Source: AWTP1-13 sp963814055
GTDB taxonomy: Bacteria; Pseudomonadota; Alphaproteobacteria; Rhizobiales; Hyphomicrobiaceae
Length of the DNA: 64,000 nt
Reading direction: 5' to 3'
Assembly: GCA_963814055.1 (NCBI GenBank)
Contig: CAWFBJ010000002.1
Location: 229,864-293,863, forward strand
In this document: positions 29,714 through 41,409 of the stretch, piece after piece
How the letters are laid out: each line of letters begins with the position of its first letter
How positions within the stretch are numbered: position 1 is the stretch's first letter
Translations under genes and position numbers: made by a program
Notes under the pieces: generated by a model
What the model was told of the DNA's origin: nothing
Seen by the model: the letters and a program-made list of their open reading frames with translations, nothing else
Database searches by the model: none

Positions 29714-30770
29714 GTGACGTCACGCCTTTACATTCGACCGATCGGACGACTGGGACCATCGACGCCGGTGCCCCCCCAGTCGGCGACGCTCATGGTCGCC
29801 AGCCGCACGGATCTTCGGTTTGCGGCGGCGGAATTGATCGGGCGCGTCCATGGGATAGCCGATCGCCGCGTGGTTGCCACCAACGAGCTGCTGGGAGACG
29901 ATGCGGGGCATGCAGCGCAGCTCCTGCATCGACTGCAGAGCGCGCGTTCCGACATTGCTGGTCTCGCGCTCGACCGGCCGCGCCTCATGGGCGTGGTCAA
30001 CGTCACGCCCGGACAGCTTCTCCGACGGCGGCCGTTATCTCGCAACCGATGCCGCCATCGCGCACGGGCTTCAGCTCGAGGCGGAGGGTGCGGACATCCT
30101 GGACATCGGCGGGGAATCCACCCGTCCCGGGGCCGAGCCTCTCGGTATCGAGGACGAATGCCGGCGCGTGCTGCCCGTCATCGAGGGTTTGGCGCGGCGC
30201 GCCCGTGTCCCTTTGTCTATCGACACGCGCAACGCCGAGGTTATGCGCAGAGCCGCGCAGTCCGGCGCGCGCATCATCAACGACGTCTCCGCCCTTGCGC
30301 ACGACCCGCAAAGTCTCGAGGTTGCCGCCGCAAGTGGTCTGCCGGTCGTGCTCATGCATGCGCAGGGCGATCCGCGCACCATGCAGCGCAATCCGGTGTA
30401 CGACGACGTCGTGCTGGATGTTTACGACGCACTCGAAGTCCGCATCGAGGCCTGCGAAAAGGCCGGCATTCAGCGCGAGCGCCTGATCGTCGATCCGGGC
30501 ATCGGCTTCGGCAAGACGTTGGCCCATAATCTGGCTCTCCTCGGCGCCTTGTCCATCTTTCATGGTCTGGGCTGCGCCATACTGCTGGGGGCGTCGCGCA
30601 AGAGTTTCATCGGCAAGCTTACGGGGGCGGCGGCGGATGATCGTTTGCCAGGCTCGCTTGCTGCCGCGCTGCTCGGGGCGGCCCAGGGCGTTCAAATTCT
30701 TCGGGTGCATGACGTTGCCGCCACCCGCCAGGCCCTTGCTGTGTGGGAGGGATCTTGCGGGGCGGGATAG
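29714..30770 (+). CDS. folP: Dihydropteroate synthase, frameshifted
   Basis: FolP joins dihydropterin pyrophosphate to p-aminobenzoate in folate synthesis. Blocks present: GVVNVTPDSFSDGG (pyrophosphate-binding loop), DIGGESTRPGAEP, PLSIDTRNAEV, ARIINDVSAL, VVLMHAQGDPRTMQ, VDPGIGFGKT and LLGASRKSFIG. In the first block the frame breaks near 30011: 'acgcccggacagc' has one more g than acgcccgacagc. The corrected length is 1056 bases, 351 residues. The first 95 residues are an N-terminal extension of the sort seen in alphaproteobacterial homologues. The start GTG at 29714 is tentative. Confidence 0.88.
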
Positions 30771-31016
30771 GGAAGTGTACCGCATGGATTGGCTTGGCAT
30801 TTTGCCGAGGGCCATCGCACTGTTGACCAGTCTTCCGCAAGCCTGAGGCGATAGAGGCAGAAACAGGCTAGTGTAATCTTTGCTCACGGCTTTTGATGAC
30901 GGTCCGTCTGCCCGGCCGGGCATAAATGAGTGAGCGCATATCAATTCTTGTTTTTGCGGCCGGCCATCCGCATTTTGGCAATGTCGCAACCTGCAACGAG
31001 GCCCACGAGGCTTTTC
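30771..31016 (+). other. Intergenic stretch before glmM
   Basis: This stretch of 246 bases has no supported gene. folP and glmM are commonly adjacent in this group. The stretch should hold a promoter; I see no clear hairpin terminator. Confidence 0.4.
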
Positions 31017-32372
<1,356 letters not shown>

Positions 32373-32800
32373 AAGCCGTTTACGCTAGAACAGCTGGGCG
32401 CCAAGGTTCGCGAAGTTCTGGGGGCCTGACCGGTGGGCCGCAGTGTCTGCCGGTTGCGCTTCGGCACGGCGCTTAATCCATTCTTAAAACTTCCGTGCCA
32501 TCCTGCACATGGAACAAATGCCTGTAACCAGAGCAGGCTCGCTTTGCGAGCTTCGCTAAGTCAGGCTCACAGACATGGGATAGGGCCGGGGTGGGGCAAC
32601 TCGCCTCAGAGCCCGTGAGACGAAGAAGACCGGCTGGCGGATGGGGACCGCCGACCGGTCTTTCTGCTTTTGGGCATCCCTCGTTGGCTGCCATGCGCAC
32701 GATGAACGCACAGTGATTTGACACCTTCCAGCTTTGCCATTAGACGCGCCGGCGGGCCACCTCTCCCCACCGAGGGGCAGCTATCTGGAAGGGTAGGCAA
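32373..32800 (+). other. serC leader region
   Basis: This 428-base gap between glmM and serC holds no supported protein gene. Its most notable content is the hairpin at 32626-32662, listed separately. A short ATG frame (32693, 7 codons) exists in the later part, but its sequence has no serine bias, so I do not call it a leader peptide. Confidence 0.5.
32626..32671 (+). promoter_or_regulatory. Structured leader/attenuator upstream of serC
   Basis: AAGACCGG pairs with CCGGTCTT and, inside it, GGCGG pairs with CCGCC around a 7-base loop, with a tandem near-mismatch between the two stems. It is followed by tctgctttt. This is a good intrinsic terminator placed 130 bases before the serC start, far from the end of glmM (250 bases), so it more likely attenuates serC than ends glmM. 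A conserved 'serC' RNA motif has been described upstream of alphaproteobacterial serC; position and shape fit, but I cannot check the consensus. Confidence 0.55.
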
Positions 32801-33977
32801 ATGACCACCGCCACGAAACCGGCCAGGCGGCCGGCGAATCCGCATTTTTCCTCCGGCCCCTGCGCAAAGCGGCCCGGCTGGTCCCTCCAAAAACTCGAAA
32901 ACGCGTTCCTCGGCCGCTCGCATCGCGCCAAGGAAGGCAAGGCGCGCCTCAAGCTCGCCATCGACAAGACCAAGGCGCTGCTCGGCCTGCCGCCCGGCTA
33001 TCTGTGCGCCATCGTTCCCGCCTCCGACACCGGGGCCTTCGAGATGGCCATGTGGACCATGCTCGGTCAGCGCGGCGTCGACGTGCTGGCCTGGGAAAGT
33101 TTCGGCGAGGGCTGGGTGACGGATGCCACCAAGCAGCTCAAGCTGAAAGACCTGCGCACCATCAAGGCGGATTACGGCAAGCTGCCCGACCTGGCCCAGG
33201 TCGATTTCAGCCGCGACGTGCTTTTCACCTGGAACGGCACCACGTCGGGCGTGCGCGTGCCCAACGGCGATTGGATTGCCGCGAACCGCGAAGGCCTTAC
33301 TTTCGTCGATGCGACCTCGGCCGTGTTCGCGCAGCACATTCCCTGGGACAAGGTGGATGTGCTCACCTTCTCCTGGCAGAAGGTGCTGGGCGGTGAAGCT
33401 GCGCACGGCATGCTGATCCTCTCGCCGCGAGCCGTCGCACGCCTGGAGAGCTACACGCCCGTCCTGGCCGATACCGAAAGTTTTCCGCCTCACCAAGGGC
33501 GGCAAGCTGATCGCCGGCGTGTTCGAGGGCGAGACCATCAACACGCCGTCGATGCTGTGCACCGAGGACTACCTGGACGCGCTCGGTTGGGCCGAGAGCA
33601 TCGGCGGACTGTCCGCGCTGCAGGCCCGCGCCGATGCCAATGCCAAGGTCCTCTACGATTGGGCAGGCAAGACGCCGTGGCTCGAAAGCCTGGCGGCCGA
33701 TCCGGCGACGCGCTCCAACACCTCCGTGTGCCTGAAGATCGTCGATCCGGCGGTTGCCGCCTTGCCCATCGACGCGCAGCGCGCATTCGTCAAGCAGATC
33801 GAGTCGATCCTGGACAAGGAGAATGCCGCGCGCGACATCGCCGGCCATCGCGATGCGCCGCCGCATTTGCGCATCTGGTGCGGATGCACGGTGGAGAAGG
33901 CCGATCTGGAGGCGCTCACGGCTTGGCTCGACTGGGCCTTCGCCGAAGCCAAGGCCGGTCTCGCCAAGGCTGCCTGA
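32801..33977 (+). CDS. serC: Phosphoserine aminotransferase, frameshifted
   Basis: SerC makes phosphoserine from 3-phosphohydroxypyruvate and glutamate, using PLP. The alphaproteobacterial form is seen: PHFSSGPCAKRPGWS at the N terminus, LFTWNGTTSGVRVPNG, the PLP lysine in FSWQKVLGGEAAHGML, and GETINTPSMLCTEDYLDAL. The frame breaks near 33460: 'acgcccgtcctggccg' has one base too many for YTPxWPIPKVFRLTKGG. The corrected length is 1176 bases, 391 residues. It precedes serA by 97 bases, separated by a palindromic repeat. Confidence 0.92.
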
Positions 33978-33982
33978 CACAC

Positions 33983-34061
33983 GTCATCCCCGCGAAAGCG
34001 GGGACCCAACACCAAACTCAGCCCGAACTCTGGCTGGATTTCCCGCTTTCGCGGGAATGAC
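33983..34061. repeat. Palindromic intergenic repeat (GTCATCCC type)
   Basis: The serC-serA gap is almost entirely one element. It starts GTCATCCCCGC-GAAA-GCGGGG, has about 35 bases of spacer, and ends with TCCCGC-TTTC-GCGGGAATGAC. Each arm is itself a hairpin and the two ends are inverted. It resembles the dispersed REP-like 'gtcattcccgcgaaagcggg' repeats found in many proteobacteria. It sits between two genes likely to be co-transcribed. Confidence 0.85.
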
Positions 34062-34073
34062 GAAGGACACCAC

Positions 34074-35661
34074 ATGACCGCCCCCCGCGTTCTCATCGCC
34101 GACCAGCTTTCGCCCGCCGCCGTGGACATCTTCAAGCAGCGCGGCGTCGCCACCGACGTGAAAGTCGGTTTGTCGAAGGAGGAGCTGGAGAAGATCATTG
34201 CCGGCTACGACGGCCTTGCCGTCCGATCCGCCACCAAGGCCACCGAGAAAATCATCGCCGCGGCCGCTAATCTCAAGGTCATCGGCCGCGCCGGCATCGG
34301 CGTCGACAACATCGACGTGAAGGCGGCCACCGCCAAGGGCATCATCGTGATGAACACGCCCTTCGGCAATTCCATCACCACGGCCGAGCATGCGATCTCG
34401 CTGCATGATGGCGCTCGCCCGCCAGATCCCGGAGGCCGACCGCTCCACGCAGGCCGGCAAGTGGGAGAAATCGAAGTTTGTGGGCGTCCGAGCTGTACGC
34501 CAAGACGCTCGGCGTGATCGGCTGCGGCAATATCGGCTCCATCGTTGCCGACCGGGCCGTCGGCCTCAAGATGAAGGTCGTCGCCTTCGATCCGTTCCTG
34601 TCGCCGGAGCGTGCGATGGAGCTGGGCGTGGAGAAGGTCGAGCTCGATGACCTGCTGCGGCGCGTCCGACTTCATCACGCTGCACACGCCGCTCACGGAC
34701 GAAGACCCGGAACATCATCGATGCGGCCGCGCTGACCAAGACCAAGAAGGGCGTGCGCATCATCAACTGCGCGCGTGGTGGTCTGGTCGACGAGCGCGCG
34801 CTCGCGGCTGCGCTCAAATCCGGGCATGTGGGCGGCGCCGCATTCGACGTGTTCGAGGTGGAGCCGGCCAAGGAGAGCGTGCTGTTCGGCCTGCCCAACG
34901 TCATCTGCACGCCGCATCTGGGCGCCTCCACCAGCGAGGCGCAGGAGAACGTCGCCCTGCAGGTCGCCGAGCAGATGTCCGACTACCTGCTCAAGGGCGC
35001 GATCTCGAATGCGGTCAACTTCCCCAACATCACGGCCGAGGAAGCGCCGCGGCTCAGGCCCTGGGTGAAGCTCGCCGAGCAGCTGGGCTCGTTCGCCGGC
35101 CAGCTCACCGAGACCAGCATCAAGGGCATCCGCATCGAGTACTCGGGCGAGGTGGCGACGCTCAACACCAAGCCGCTGACGGCTGCCGCGCTTGCCGGCG
35201 TGCTGCGCCCGCTGCTCTCCGACGTCAACATGGTCTCGGCCGCGATCAACGCCAAGGAGCGCGGCATCATGATGGAGGAAGTGACGCGCAGCCAGGATGG
35301 CGCCTTCGAGAGCTATATCCGCCTGACGGTGAAGACCGACGAGTACGAGCGCTCGGTTGCCGGCACCGTGTTCTCCGACGGGCGCCCGCGCATCATCCAG
35401 GTGCGCAACATCGACATGGAGTTCGAGGTTGCGCCGCGCATGCTGTTCATCCGCAACGCCGACAAGCCGGGCTTCATCGGCAGATTCGGCATGCTGATGG
35501 GCGAGGCGGGCCTCAACATCGCCACCTTGAACCTCGGTCGCGACAAGCCGGGCGGCGACGCCATCTGCATGGTGGCGATCGACGAGCCGGTGTCGGAAGA
35601 GGTGCTGGCCAAGATCCGGGCCCTGCCGCAGGTGGTGCGCGTGAACCGGCTGGAGTTCTAG
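34074..35661 (+). CDS. serA: Phosphoglycerate dehydrogenase, four frameshifts
   Basis: SerA starts serine synthesis by oxidising 3-phosphoglycerate with NAD. The intact order is a substrate domain (VLIADQLSPAAVDIF, RAGIGVDNIDV), the NAD domain with GVIGCGNIGSIVADRA, CARGGLVDE and HLGASTSEAQENVA, an intervening domain, and a C-terminal ACT domain (NADKPGFIGRFGMLMGEAGL). Four single-base insertions are needed to read it: near 34404 (ctg[c]atgatg), 34488 (gtc[c]gag), 34664 (gcgcgtcc) and 34701 (gac[g]aag). Removing them gives 1584 bases, 527 residues, the usual length. A real pseudogene would not preserve the rest so well. Confidence 0.9.
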
Positions 35662-35827
35662 GGCGGCGCGGCTGGTTCCTCCGGTCGAAAGTGATCCGAT
35701 TACAATGCTGTAACGTCACGGATCCGCGCGCCCAGCGTCACACTGGCGACACGAACGCCGCTACGCTTACGGTTGATAAGGTGCGTGCGTTGGGATCTTG
35801 CGGCGCTCCGGTAGCGGAGGAAATATC

Positions 35828-37524
35828 ATGCGTTTGCTGATTGCTCTATGTCTTCTGCCCGCAATTGCGGCGGGCGCACGTGCCGCTGAAGTCAAGGGCG
35901 CTTCGCGCATCGATGCCGTGACGGTCTATCCGTCGGGCGCCGAAGTCACCCGCATCGGCAAGGTCAAGGTGGAGCGCGGCGAGCACACGCTGCTGTTCGC
36001 CGACCTGCCGGCAAATGCTGTCTCCTCCTCCATCCGCGTCGAGGGCAAGGCCACGGGCAAGCTGGAGATCGGCTCGGTCGACACCCGCAGCGTGTCCGTG
36101 CCGCGTGCCGACGATGCCGTCGCCGCCACGGAAAGACGGCGCGTCGAGGATGCCATCGAGAAGCTCAAGGACGAAAAGGCGGCGCTGCAGGCCTCGGTCG
36201 TTGCGGCCGAGACGCAGAAGAGGCTGATCGACAACCTGACGCAGCTGCCCGACCAGGCCGACGCCCGCGGCATGACGCCTTCATCGGCGCAGCCCGACTG
36301 GGGACAGCTCTTCGGCCTGATCGGCGAGCGGGCGGCGCGAGGCGCAGAAGAGCCATCCTCGACACGCAGATCAAGATCCGCGAGCGTCGAGCGGCAGATC
36401 AAGGATCTGGAAGGCAAGCTCGCATCGCTCGCGCCGACACAGCAGGCGCGCACCGAGGTCAAGGTGTCCGTGAATGCGGGCGGTCCGCTGGAGGCCGACA
36501 TCGTCATCCGCTATCAGGTGAGAAACGCTTCATGGACGCCGTTCTACGATGCGCGCCTGACGACCGGCACCAAGGCGCAGGCGCCCAAGCTGCCGCTGGT
36601 GCGGCGCGCTTCCATCCAGCAGCGCACCGGCGAAGCTGGGACAACGTGGCGCTTGCGCTGTCGACGGCGCGTCCTGCTGCCGGCACGGCCGCTCCTCTGC
36701 TCACCGCCATGATCGTGGACTACGAATCAGACACTCCGCCACCGCCCCCCGCCCCACGCGCCGCGCCCATGTCGGGCGGGCTGAGAAACGCGCCGTCGCA
36801 GGCCACGCGCGGTCTCAACGACGACGAGCGGGCAGACAGGGTCGCGGCTGAAGTCGTGGCAGCAGAAGAATCTCGCGCCCGTATCGAGGTGCAGGCCTTC
36901 CAGGCCATCTACGCCATTGCCGGCCGCGTCACCGTGCCTGAGACGGGCGAAACCAAGCGCGTCCAGATCGACGAGATGGAGCTCGATCCGGCGCTTGCCG
37001 TGCGCGCCGTGCCCAAGCGCGATCAGAAGGCCTACCTCTACGCCAGGATCACCGTCGCGCGCGGCACGCCCTTGCTGCCGGGCCAGGTTTCGCTCTTCCG
37101 CGATACCACGTTCGTCGGCAACGGCCGTCTGCCGCTGCTGGCGCCCGGCGAGGAGCACGAGCTGGGCTTCGGCATCGACGACGCGATCCGCGTGCGCTAC
37201 GCGATCGCGGAGGAGAAACGCGGCGAGACCGGCATCATCACCACCTCGAAAACGGATTCGCGCAGCTATCGCATCACGGTGAAGAACCTGCATGAGCGCG
37301 CCATTCCCTTGACGGTGCTGGATCAGATCCCGGTGTCGCAGAATGCCGACATCAAGGTCGAGCTGACGGGCAAGACAGCGCCGTCGCGGCGCGATGTCGA
37401 CGACAAGCGCGGCGTGCTGGCGTGGGACATGAAGCTCGGGCCCGACGAGGAGCGTGTGATCGAATTCGGCTATCGCACGACCTGGCCGGCGGCCAAGAAG
37501 GTCACCTACGGCCAAGGCTCGTAG
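35828..37524 (+). CDS. DUF4139/DUF4140 (MuiA-like) secreted protein, frameshifted
   Basis: The corrected product has about 564 residues. A signal peptide (LLIALCLLPAIAAGARA) is followed by a DUF4140 domain (RIDAVTVYPSGAEVTRI), a coiled coil, and a C-terminal DUF4139 beta domain (VRNASWTPFYDARLTTG, TKTDSRSYRITVKNLHERAIP, WDMKLGPDEERVIEFGYRTTWP). Homologues are called mucoidy inhibitor MuiA-like; the role is unclear. The frame needs three insertions removed near 36339, 36350 and 36383, whose net effect is zero, so about 16 residues there are translated out of frame without a stop. One deleted base (an a) near 36635 must also be restored (TGESWDNVALALS). Confidence 0.82.
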
Positions 37525-37794
37525 GCGTCGCATCCCGGAATTTGCTTGGGCGGAATATCCGGGTCCAAGGAGCGCCTGTCGCCGATGGGATGGCATGGCT
37601 CAGTCTAGGAACGGCAGCCGCCGGGCTATAGGCCAAGCTGCAGCTTGTTTCGAAGTGGCTGCCCTCGTTTGCCAGGATGCTGCGGCAGATAGCCCGGCAC
37701 ACGAGGCAGCGCTCACGCGCCGCTTTCGCTGTTCGGCGCGCCTGAGCAAGGCTATACCTCGCCGGTAGAGGACTGGCGGGTTCTCGAGGCAGGC
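37525..37794 (+). other. Intergenic stretch before purA
   Basis: This 270-base gap has no supported gene and no clear regulatory motif. A few ATG frames exist, but they have no family signal. Confidence 0.4.
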
Positions 37795-39088
37795 ATGGCA
37801 AACGTCGTCGTAATCGGCGCCCAATGGGGCGACGAGGGCAAAGGCAAGATCGTCGACTGGCTGTCGGAGCGGGCCGACGTCGTGGTGCGCTTCCAGGGCG
37901 GCCACAACGCCGGCCACACGCTGGTCATCGGCAACCAGACCTACAAGCTTTCGCTGCTGCCTTCGGGCGTGGTGCGTGAAGGCAAGCTCGGCGTGATCGG
38001 CAACGGCGTGGTGGTCGATCCGTGGGCGCTGACCGACGAGATCGAGCGGTTGCGGAAGCAGGGCGTGACGGTCAGCCCGCAGAACCTGCGCATCGCCGAG
38101 AACGCGACCCTGATCCTGCCGCTGCACAGCGAACTCGACGTCATGCGCGAAGCTGCGGCGGGCGAGGGCAAGATCGGCACGACCGGGCGGGGCATCGGCC
38201 CGGCCTACGAGGACAAGGTGGGCCGACGCGCCATCCGCGTGCAGGATCTCAAGAACCTCGACACGCTGGGCCCGAAGGTCGACCGCATTCTCGTGCATCA
38301 CAACGCGTTGCGCCGCGGTCTGGGGCAGCCGGAGCTCGAGCAAGGAGGCGCTGATGGCCGAGCTCACGAAGATCGCGCCCAAGATCCTCCCCTATATGGA
38401 TGTCACCTGGGACCTGCTCGACCGCGAGCGCCGCGCCGGCAAGCGCATCCTGTTCGAGGGCGCGCAAGGCGCGCTGCTCGACATCGATCACGGTACGTAT
38501 CCGTTCGTCACGTCATCGAATACGGTGGCGGCGCAGGCCGCGATCGGCTCGGGCGTGGGCCCCGGCGCGATCGGCTACGTGCTGGGTATCGCCAAGGCCT
38601 ACACGACGCGCGTCGGCGCGGGCCCTTTCCCCACCGAGCTGACGGATGCCATCGGCGAACGCATCGGCGAGCGCGGCCATGAGTTCGGCGTGGTCACGGG
38701 CCGCAAGCGCCGCTGCGGCTGGTTCGATGCGTGCCTCGTGCGGCAGACGATCAAGGTGACAGGCATCAACGGCATCGCGCTCACCAAGCTCGATGTTCTC
38801 GACGGTTTCGACACGCTGCAGGTGTGCGTGGGCTATCACCTCGACGGCGAGCGGATCGGCCGCCTGCCGGCCGGTCACAACGCGCAGGCGCGGCTGAAGC
38901 CGATCTACCAGAGCTTCGAAGGCTGGACGCAATCGACGCGCGGCGCGCGCAGCTGGACCGAGCTTCCGGCGCAGGCGGTGAAATACGTGCGCGCCATCGA
39001 GGAGCTGATCGAGTGTCCGGTGACGCTGCTGTCGACCAGCCCCGAGCGCGATGACACGATCCTGATGCGCGATCCGTTCCAGGATTGA
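37795..39088 (+). CDS. purA: Adenylosuccinate synthetase, frameshifted
   Basis: PurA joins IMP and aspartate with GTP to make adenylosuccinate in AMP synthesis. Signature blocks: GAQWGDEGKGKIVD (P-loop), GGHNAGHTLV, GTTGRGIGPAYEDK, LFEGAQGALLDIDHGTYPFV, and SSNTVAAQAAIGSGVGP. The frame breaks at 38341: 'ctcgagcaaggaggcg' has one c too many for ELEKEAL. The corrected length is 1293 bases, 430 residues. The C-terminal GTP-contacting part (LLSTSPERDDTILM) is intact. Gene essentiality makes a genuine null unlikely. Confidence 0.93.
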
Positions 39089-39107
39089 GCAAGCCGGGTG
39101 CGAACAT

Positions 39108-40088
39108 CTATAGGCGCTGGGCCGGGTCGGCCGCCACAGCGCCCGTGTAAGTGACCATGGCGTCCGGCGCAAGCTCGGCCGCCAGCAGCCGGTTGGGGTC
39201 GGCCGGGCCCGGCAGCGTGATCTGCCCGAACGGAATGCGGCGGAAGCCGAGCTTCCCGTAGTAGGGCTCATCGCCCACCAGCACGACCAGGGCAATTCCG
39301 GCAGCCCGTGCGTCCTCCAGCGCCGTTGCGACAAGGCCACGGCCGTAGCCCCGGTTTGCGAAGGCTGGGTCGACAGCTAGCGGACCCAGAAGCAGCGCTT
39401 TTTCCTTGCCACCAATGACAATCGGCGTGAAGCGCACCGCCGCCACCAGGCGGCCGTCGATCAGGCAAACGCGGCAGAACGGCGAGAACTCGCCGGTTCC
39501 CTCGCGGATGCGATGGGCAGTGCGTGCAAAGCGGCCCGGGCTGAAAGCGCGTGCGTGCAGGTCGCGGATGGCTGCGAGGTCGCCAGGCACGACCGGACGC
39601 ATGACGATCTCGCTCGGCTGCGCGTCACTCACCACCTGTCGCTCCTCGTGGAATCTCCCGAACACCTCGGCAATGCGGCGGCGCACGCCTCCGGTAATAT
39701 CCTCGGGCAAGGCGCCGGTTGTGCAGAAGCGCTGCTCGAGGATTTCCATGTTGGACGCGGGAATAGCAGGCTGGGTCCACGCGCGCACTACGAACAGTGC
39801 AACGTGGTCACCGGGAAAGGCCTCGAAATTCGCGTAGATGCCGAAAAGCTGCGGCGGACCTGTGAGGATCACTCCGGTTTCCTCGTTGAGCTCACGCGCC
39901 AGGGCCTGCAAGACCGTCTCGCCTTTTTCGACGCCGCCACCCGGGAAATGCCAGCCTGGGCGGTAGCCGTGGCGAACCAGCAGCAGGCGATTCTCGCCGT
40001 CCACGACGATGCCCTGGGCACCCAGGGTCAGTCCACGTCGGAGGCGCCAATAGCGTTGCACGGCTTTGGTGACAAGAATATTGGCCAT
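39108..40088 (-). CDS. NUDIX hydrolase-GNAT acetyltransferase fusion
   Basis: The product has 326 residues and two domains. Residues about 15-140 form a NUDIX hydrolase with the full box GGGVEKGETVLQALARELNEETGV (here given in part), preceded by LLVRHGYRPGWHFPGGG. Residues about 165-320 are a GNAT N-acyltransferase: VMRPVVPGDLAAIRDLH, VRFTPIVIGGKEKALLLGPLAV, and the acetyl-CoA loop NRGYGRGLVATALEDARA. The ATG at 40088 follows 'gagggcaacccggagcgg'. The pairing suggests a repair or tailoring pathway in which a nucleoside-diphosphate-linked substrate is processed and an amine acylated; this is speculative. It is convergent with purA. Confidence 0.85.
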   Translation of the reverse strand: MANILVTKAVQRYWRLRRGLTLGAQGIVVDGENRLLLVRHGYRPGWHFPGGGVEKGETVLQALARELNEETGVILTGPPQLFGIYANFEAFPGDHVALFVVRAWTQPAIPASNMEILEQRFCTTGALPEDITGGVRRRIAEVFGRFHEERQVVSDAQPSEIVMRPVVPGDLAAIRDLHARAFSPGRFARTAHRIREGTGEFSPFCRVCLIDGRLVAAVRFTPIVIGGKEKALLLGPLAVDPAFANRGYGRGLVATALEDARAAGIALVVLVGDEPYYGKLGFRRIPFGQITLPGPADPNRLLAAELAPDAMVTYTGAVAADPAQRL

Positions 40089-40182
40089 GTGCCGCTCCGG
40101 GTTGCCCTCACGGGGCGCCCCGTCTTCATCCTGATCGGGCGATTTGGCAAGCCTGCGCAAAGCCGCTAGTCAATCGCGAGAC

Positions 40183-41109
40183 ATGGCGACCTCCACGACC
40201 ATCGCGCACCTGACCGATGTGCACCTGGGACCGATTGCCGGGTTCAGCCCGCGCTATTGGAACTTGAAGCGGGCCGCGGGTTACTACAATTGGACGCGTC
40301 GTCGGCGGTTGGCGTACCGGCGGGACGTGCTCGACCGCGTCGTGGCCGACATGTCGGCCCAGCAGCCCGACCACGTCGTTGTCACAGGCGACCTGGCCAA
40401 CATCGGTCTCCCCCAGGAACATATCAATGCATTGGCGTGGCTGGAGACACTCGGCCCGCCCGAACGCGTCACCGTCATTCCCGGCAACCACGACATCTAC
40501 TCGCGCATCGGCCGCGACCTGGGCACACGGCGCTGGGCGCCCTACATGGCCTCGAACGTGCAGGGCGCTGATTTTGTCCACCATGGAGCTGAATTTCCGT
40601 TTGTGCGGGTGCTGGGACACGTGGCTCTCGTCGGGGTCAACTCCGCAGTGCCAACGCCGCCTCTCATGGCCTGGGGACGCATCGGACGCGATCAGCTCGC
40701 GGCGCTGGCCGAGACGCTCGCGAATCTTGGTGGTGCCGGTCTGTTCCGCGTCGTGCTCATTCACCACCCGCCGCTGCCTGGTCAGGCTTCGCGTGCACGC
40801 GGCCTGCTGGACGCAACCGCACTGGAAGCCGTCCTGTCCGGGCACGGCGCTGAGCTGGTCGTCCATGGCCACAATCACATCAACATGCAGGCTTGGGGCA
40901 TGGGGCCCTCGGGCCAGTTCCCGATCATCGGCGCGCCTTCCGCGTCTTTGGGCGCAAGGCACCGGCACGAGCCGCTGGGCCGCTACAACCTATATCGCAT
41001 CGAACCCGCAGAACGCAGTATCACGGTGATCGGCCGCGGATTGGCAGAGCCCGGCGGGCCGGTGGTCGAACTGGAGCGGCGCGCGCTGGTGCCAAGCGTC
41101 CAGGCATAA
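40183..41109 (+). CDS. Cytosolic metallophosphoesterase
   Basis: The product has 308 residues and no signal peptide. The calcineurin-type metal site is spread across AHLTDVHLGP (residue 8), VVTGDLANIG, VIPGNHDIYS, LIHHPPLPG and VVHGHNHINMQ. It is closest to the CpdA/Icc-type class III phosphodiesterases, including cAMP phosphodiesterases, but the substrate cannot be read from sequence. It is divergent from the NUDIX-GNAT gene, with about 95 bases between starts, so they may share a control region. Confidence 0.86.
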   Translation: MATSTTIAHLTDVHLGPIAGFSPRYWNLKRAAGYYNWTRRRRLAYRRDVLDRVVADMSAQQPDHVVVTGDLANIGLPQEHINALAWLETLGPPERVTVIPGNHDIYSRIGRDLGTRRWAPYMASNVQGADFVHHGAEFPFVRVLGHVALVGVNSAVPTPPLMAWGRIGRDQLAALAETLANLGGAGLFRVVLIHHPPLPGQASRARGLLDATALEAVLSGHGAELVVHGHNHINMQAWGMGPSGQFPIIGAPSASLGARHRHEPLGRYNLYRIEPAERSITVIGRGLAEPGGPVVELERRALVPSVQA

Positions 41110-41409
41110 GAAGAGAAAGTTTTGCCCGCCATCCCTGCGCAGGCCGCTCGCGTCATGAGACCGACGCTGGCGTTGGTCTGATCTGTTCGCCGTGCCGCGC
41201 ATGATGACACGCCACGAGAGCCGCTCCTACGGCGAGTACACAAATTGTACTGCGCAGGTCTTCTCTCGGAACCAACGGCGGTTCTGAAATGGCGATCAGT
41301 ACAGATTGTGAAGTTGATGGAAGCGATGCGAACCCTGAGAATTGGCGCACAGCAGGCTGCTGCCGCTCGGTGGATGCAGCCCGCGATTCTCGAGAGATGG
41401 AGGACAGCC
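41110..41409 (+). other. Gap before the cupin gene
   Basis: This 300-base stretch contains no supported gene. The in-frame upstream ATG at 41245 would extend the cupin protein by 55 residues of no family character. I see no clear terminator. Confidence 0.4.

Noticed and set aside
32693..32716. A seven-codon leader peptide before serC
   Set aside because: It has no serine or glycine codon run and no ribosome site, so it does not look like an attenuation peptide.
33455..38345. Genuine pseudogenisation of serC, serA and purA
   Set aside because: Between the shifts the protein sequence is fully conserved, including catalytic residues, and no stop mutation or larger deletion is seen; recent errors fit better than decay.
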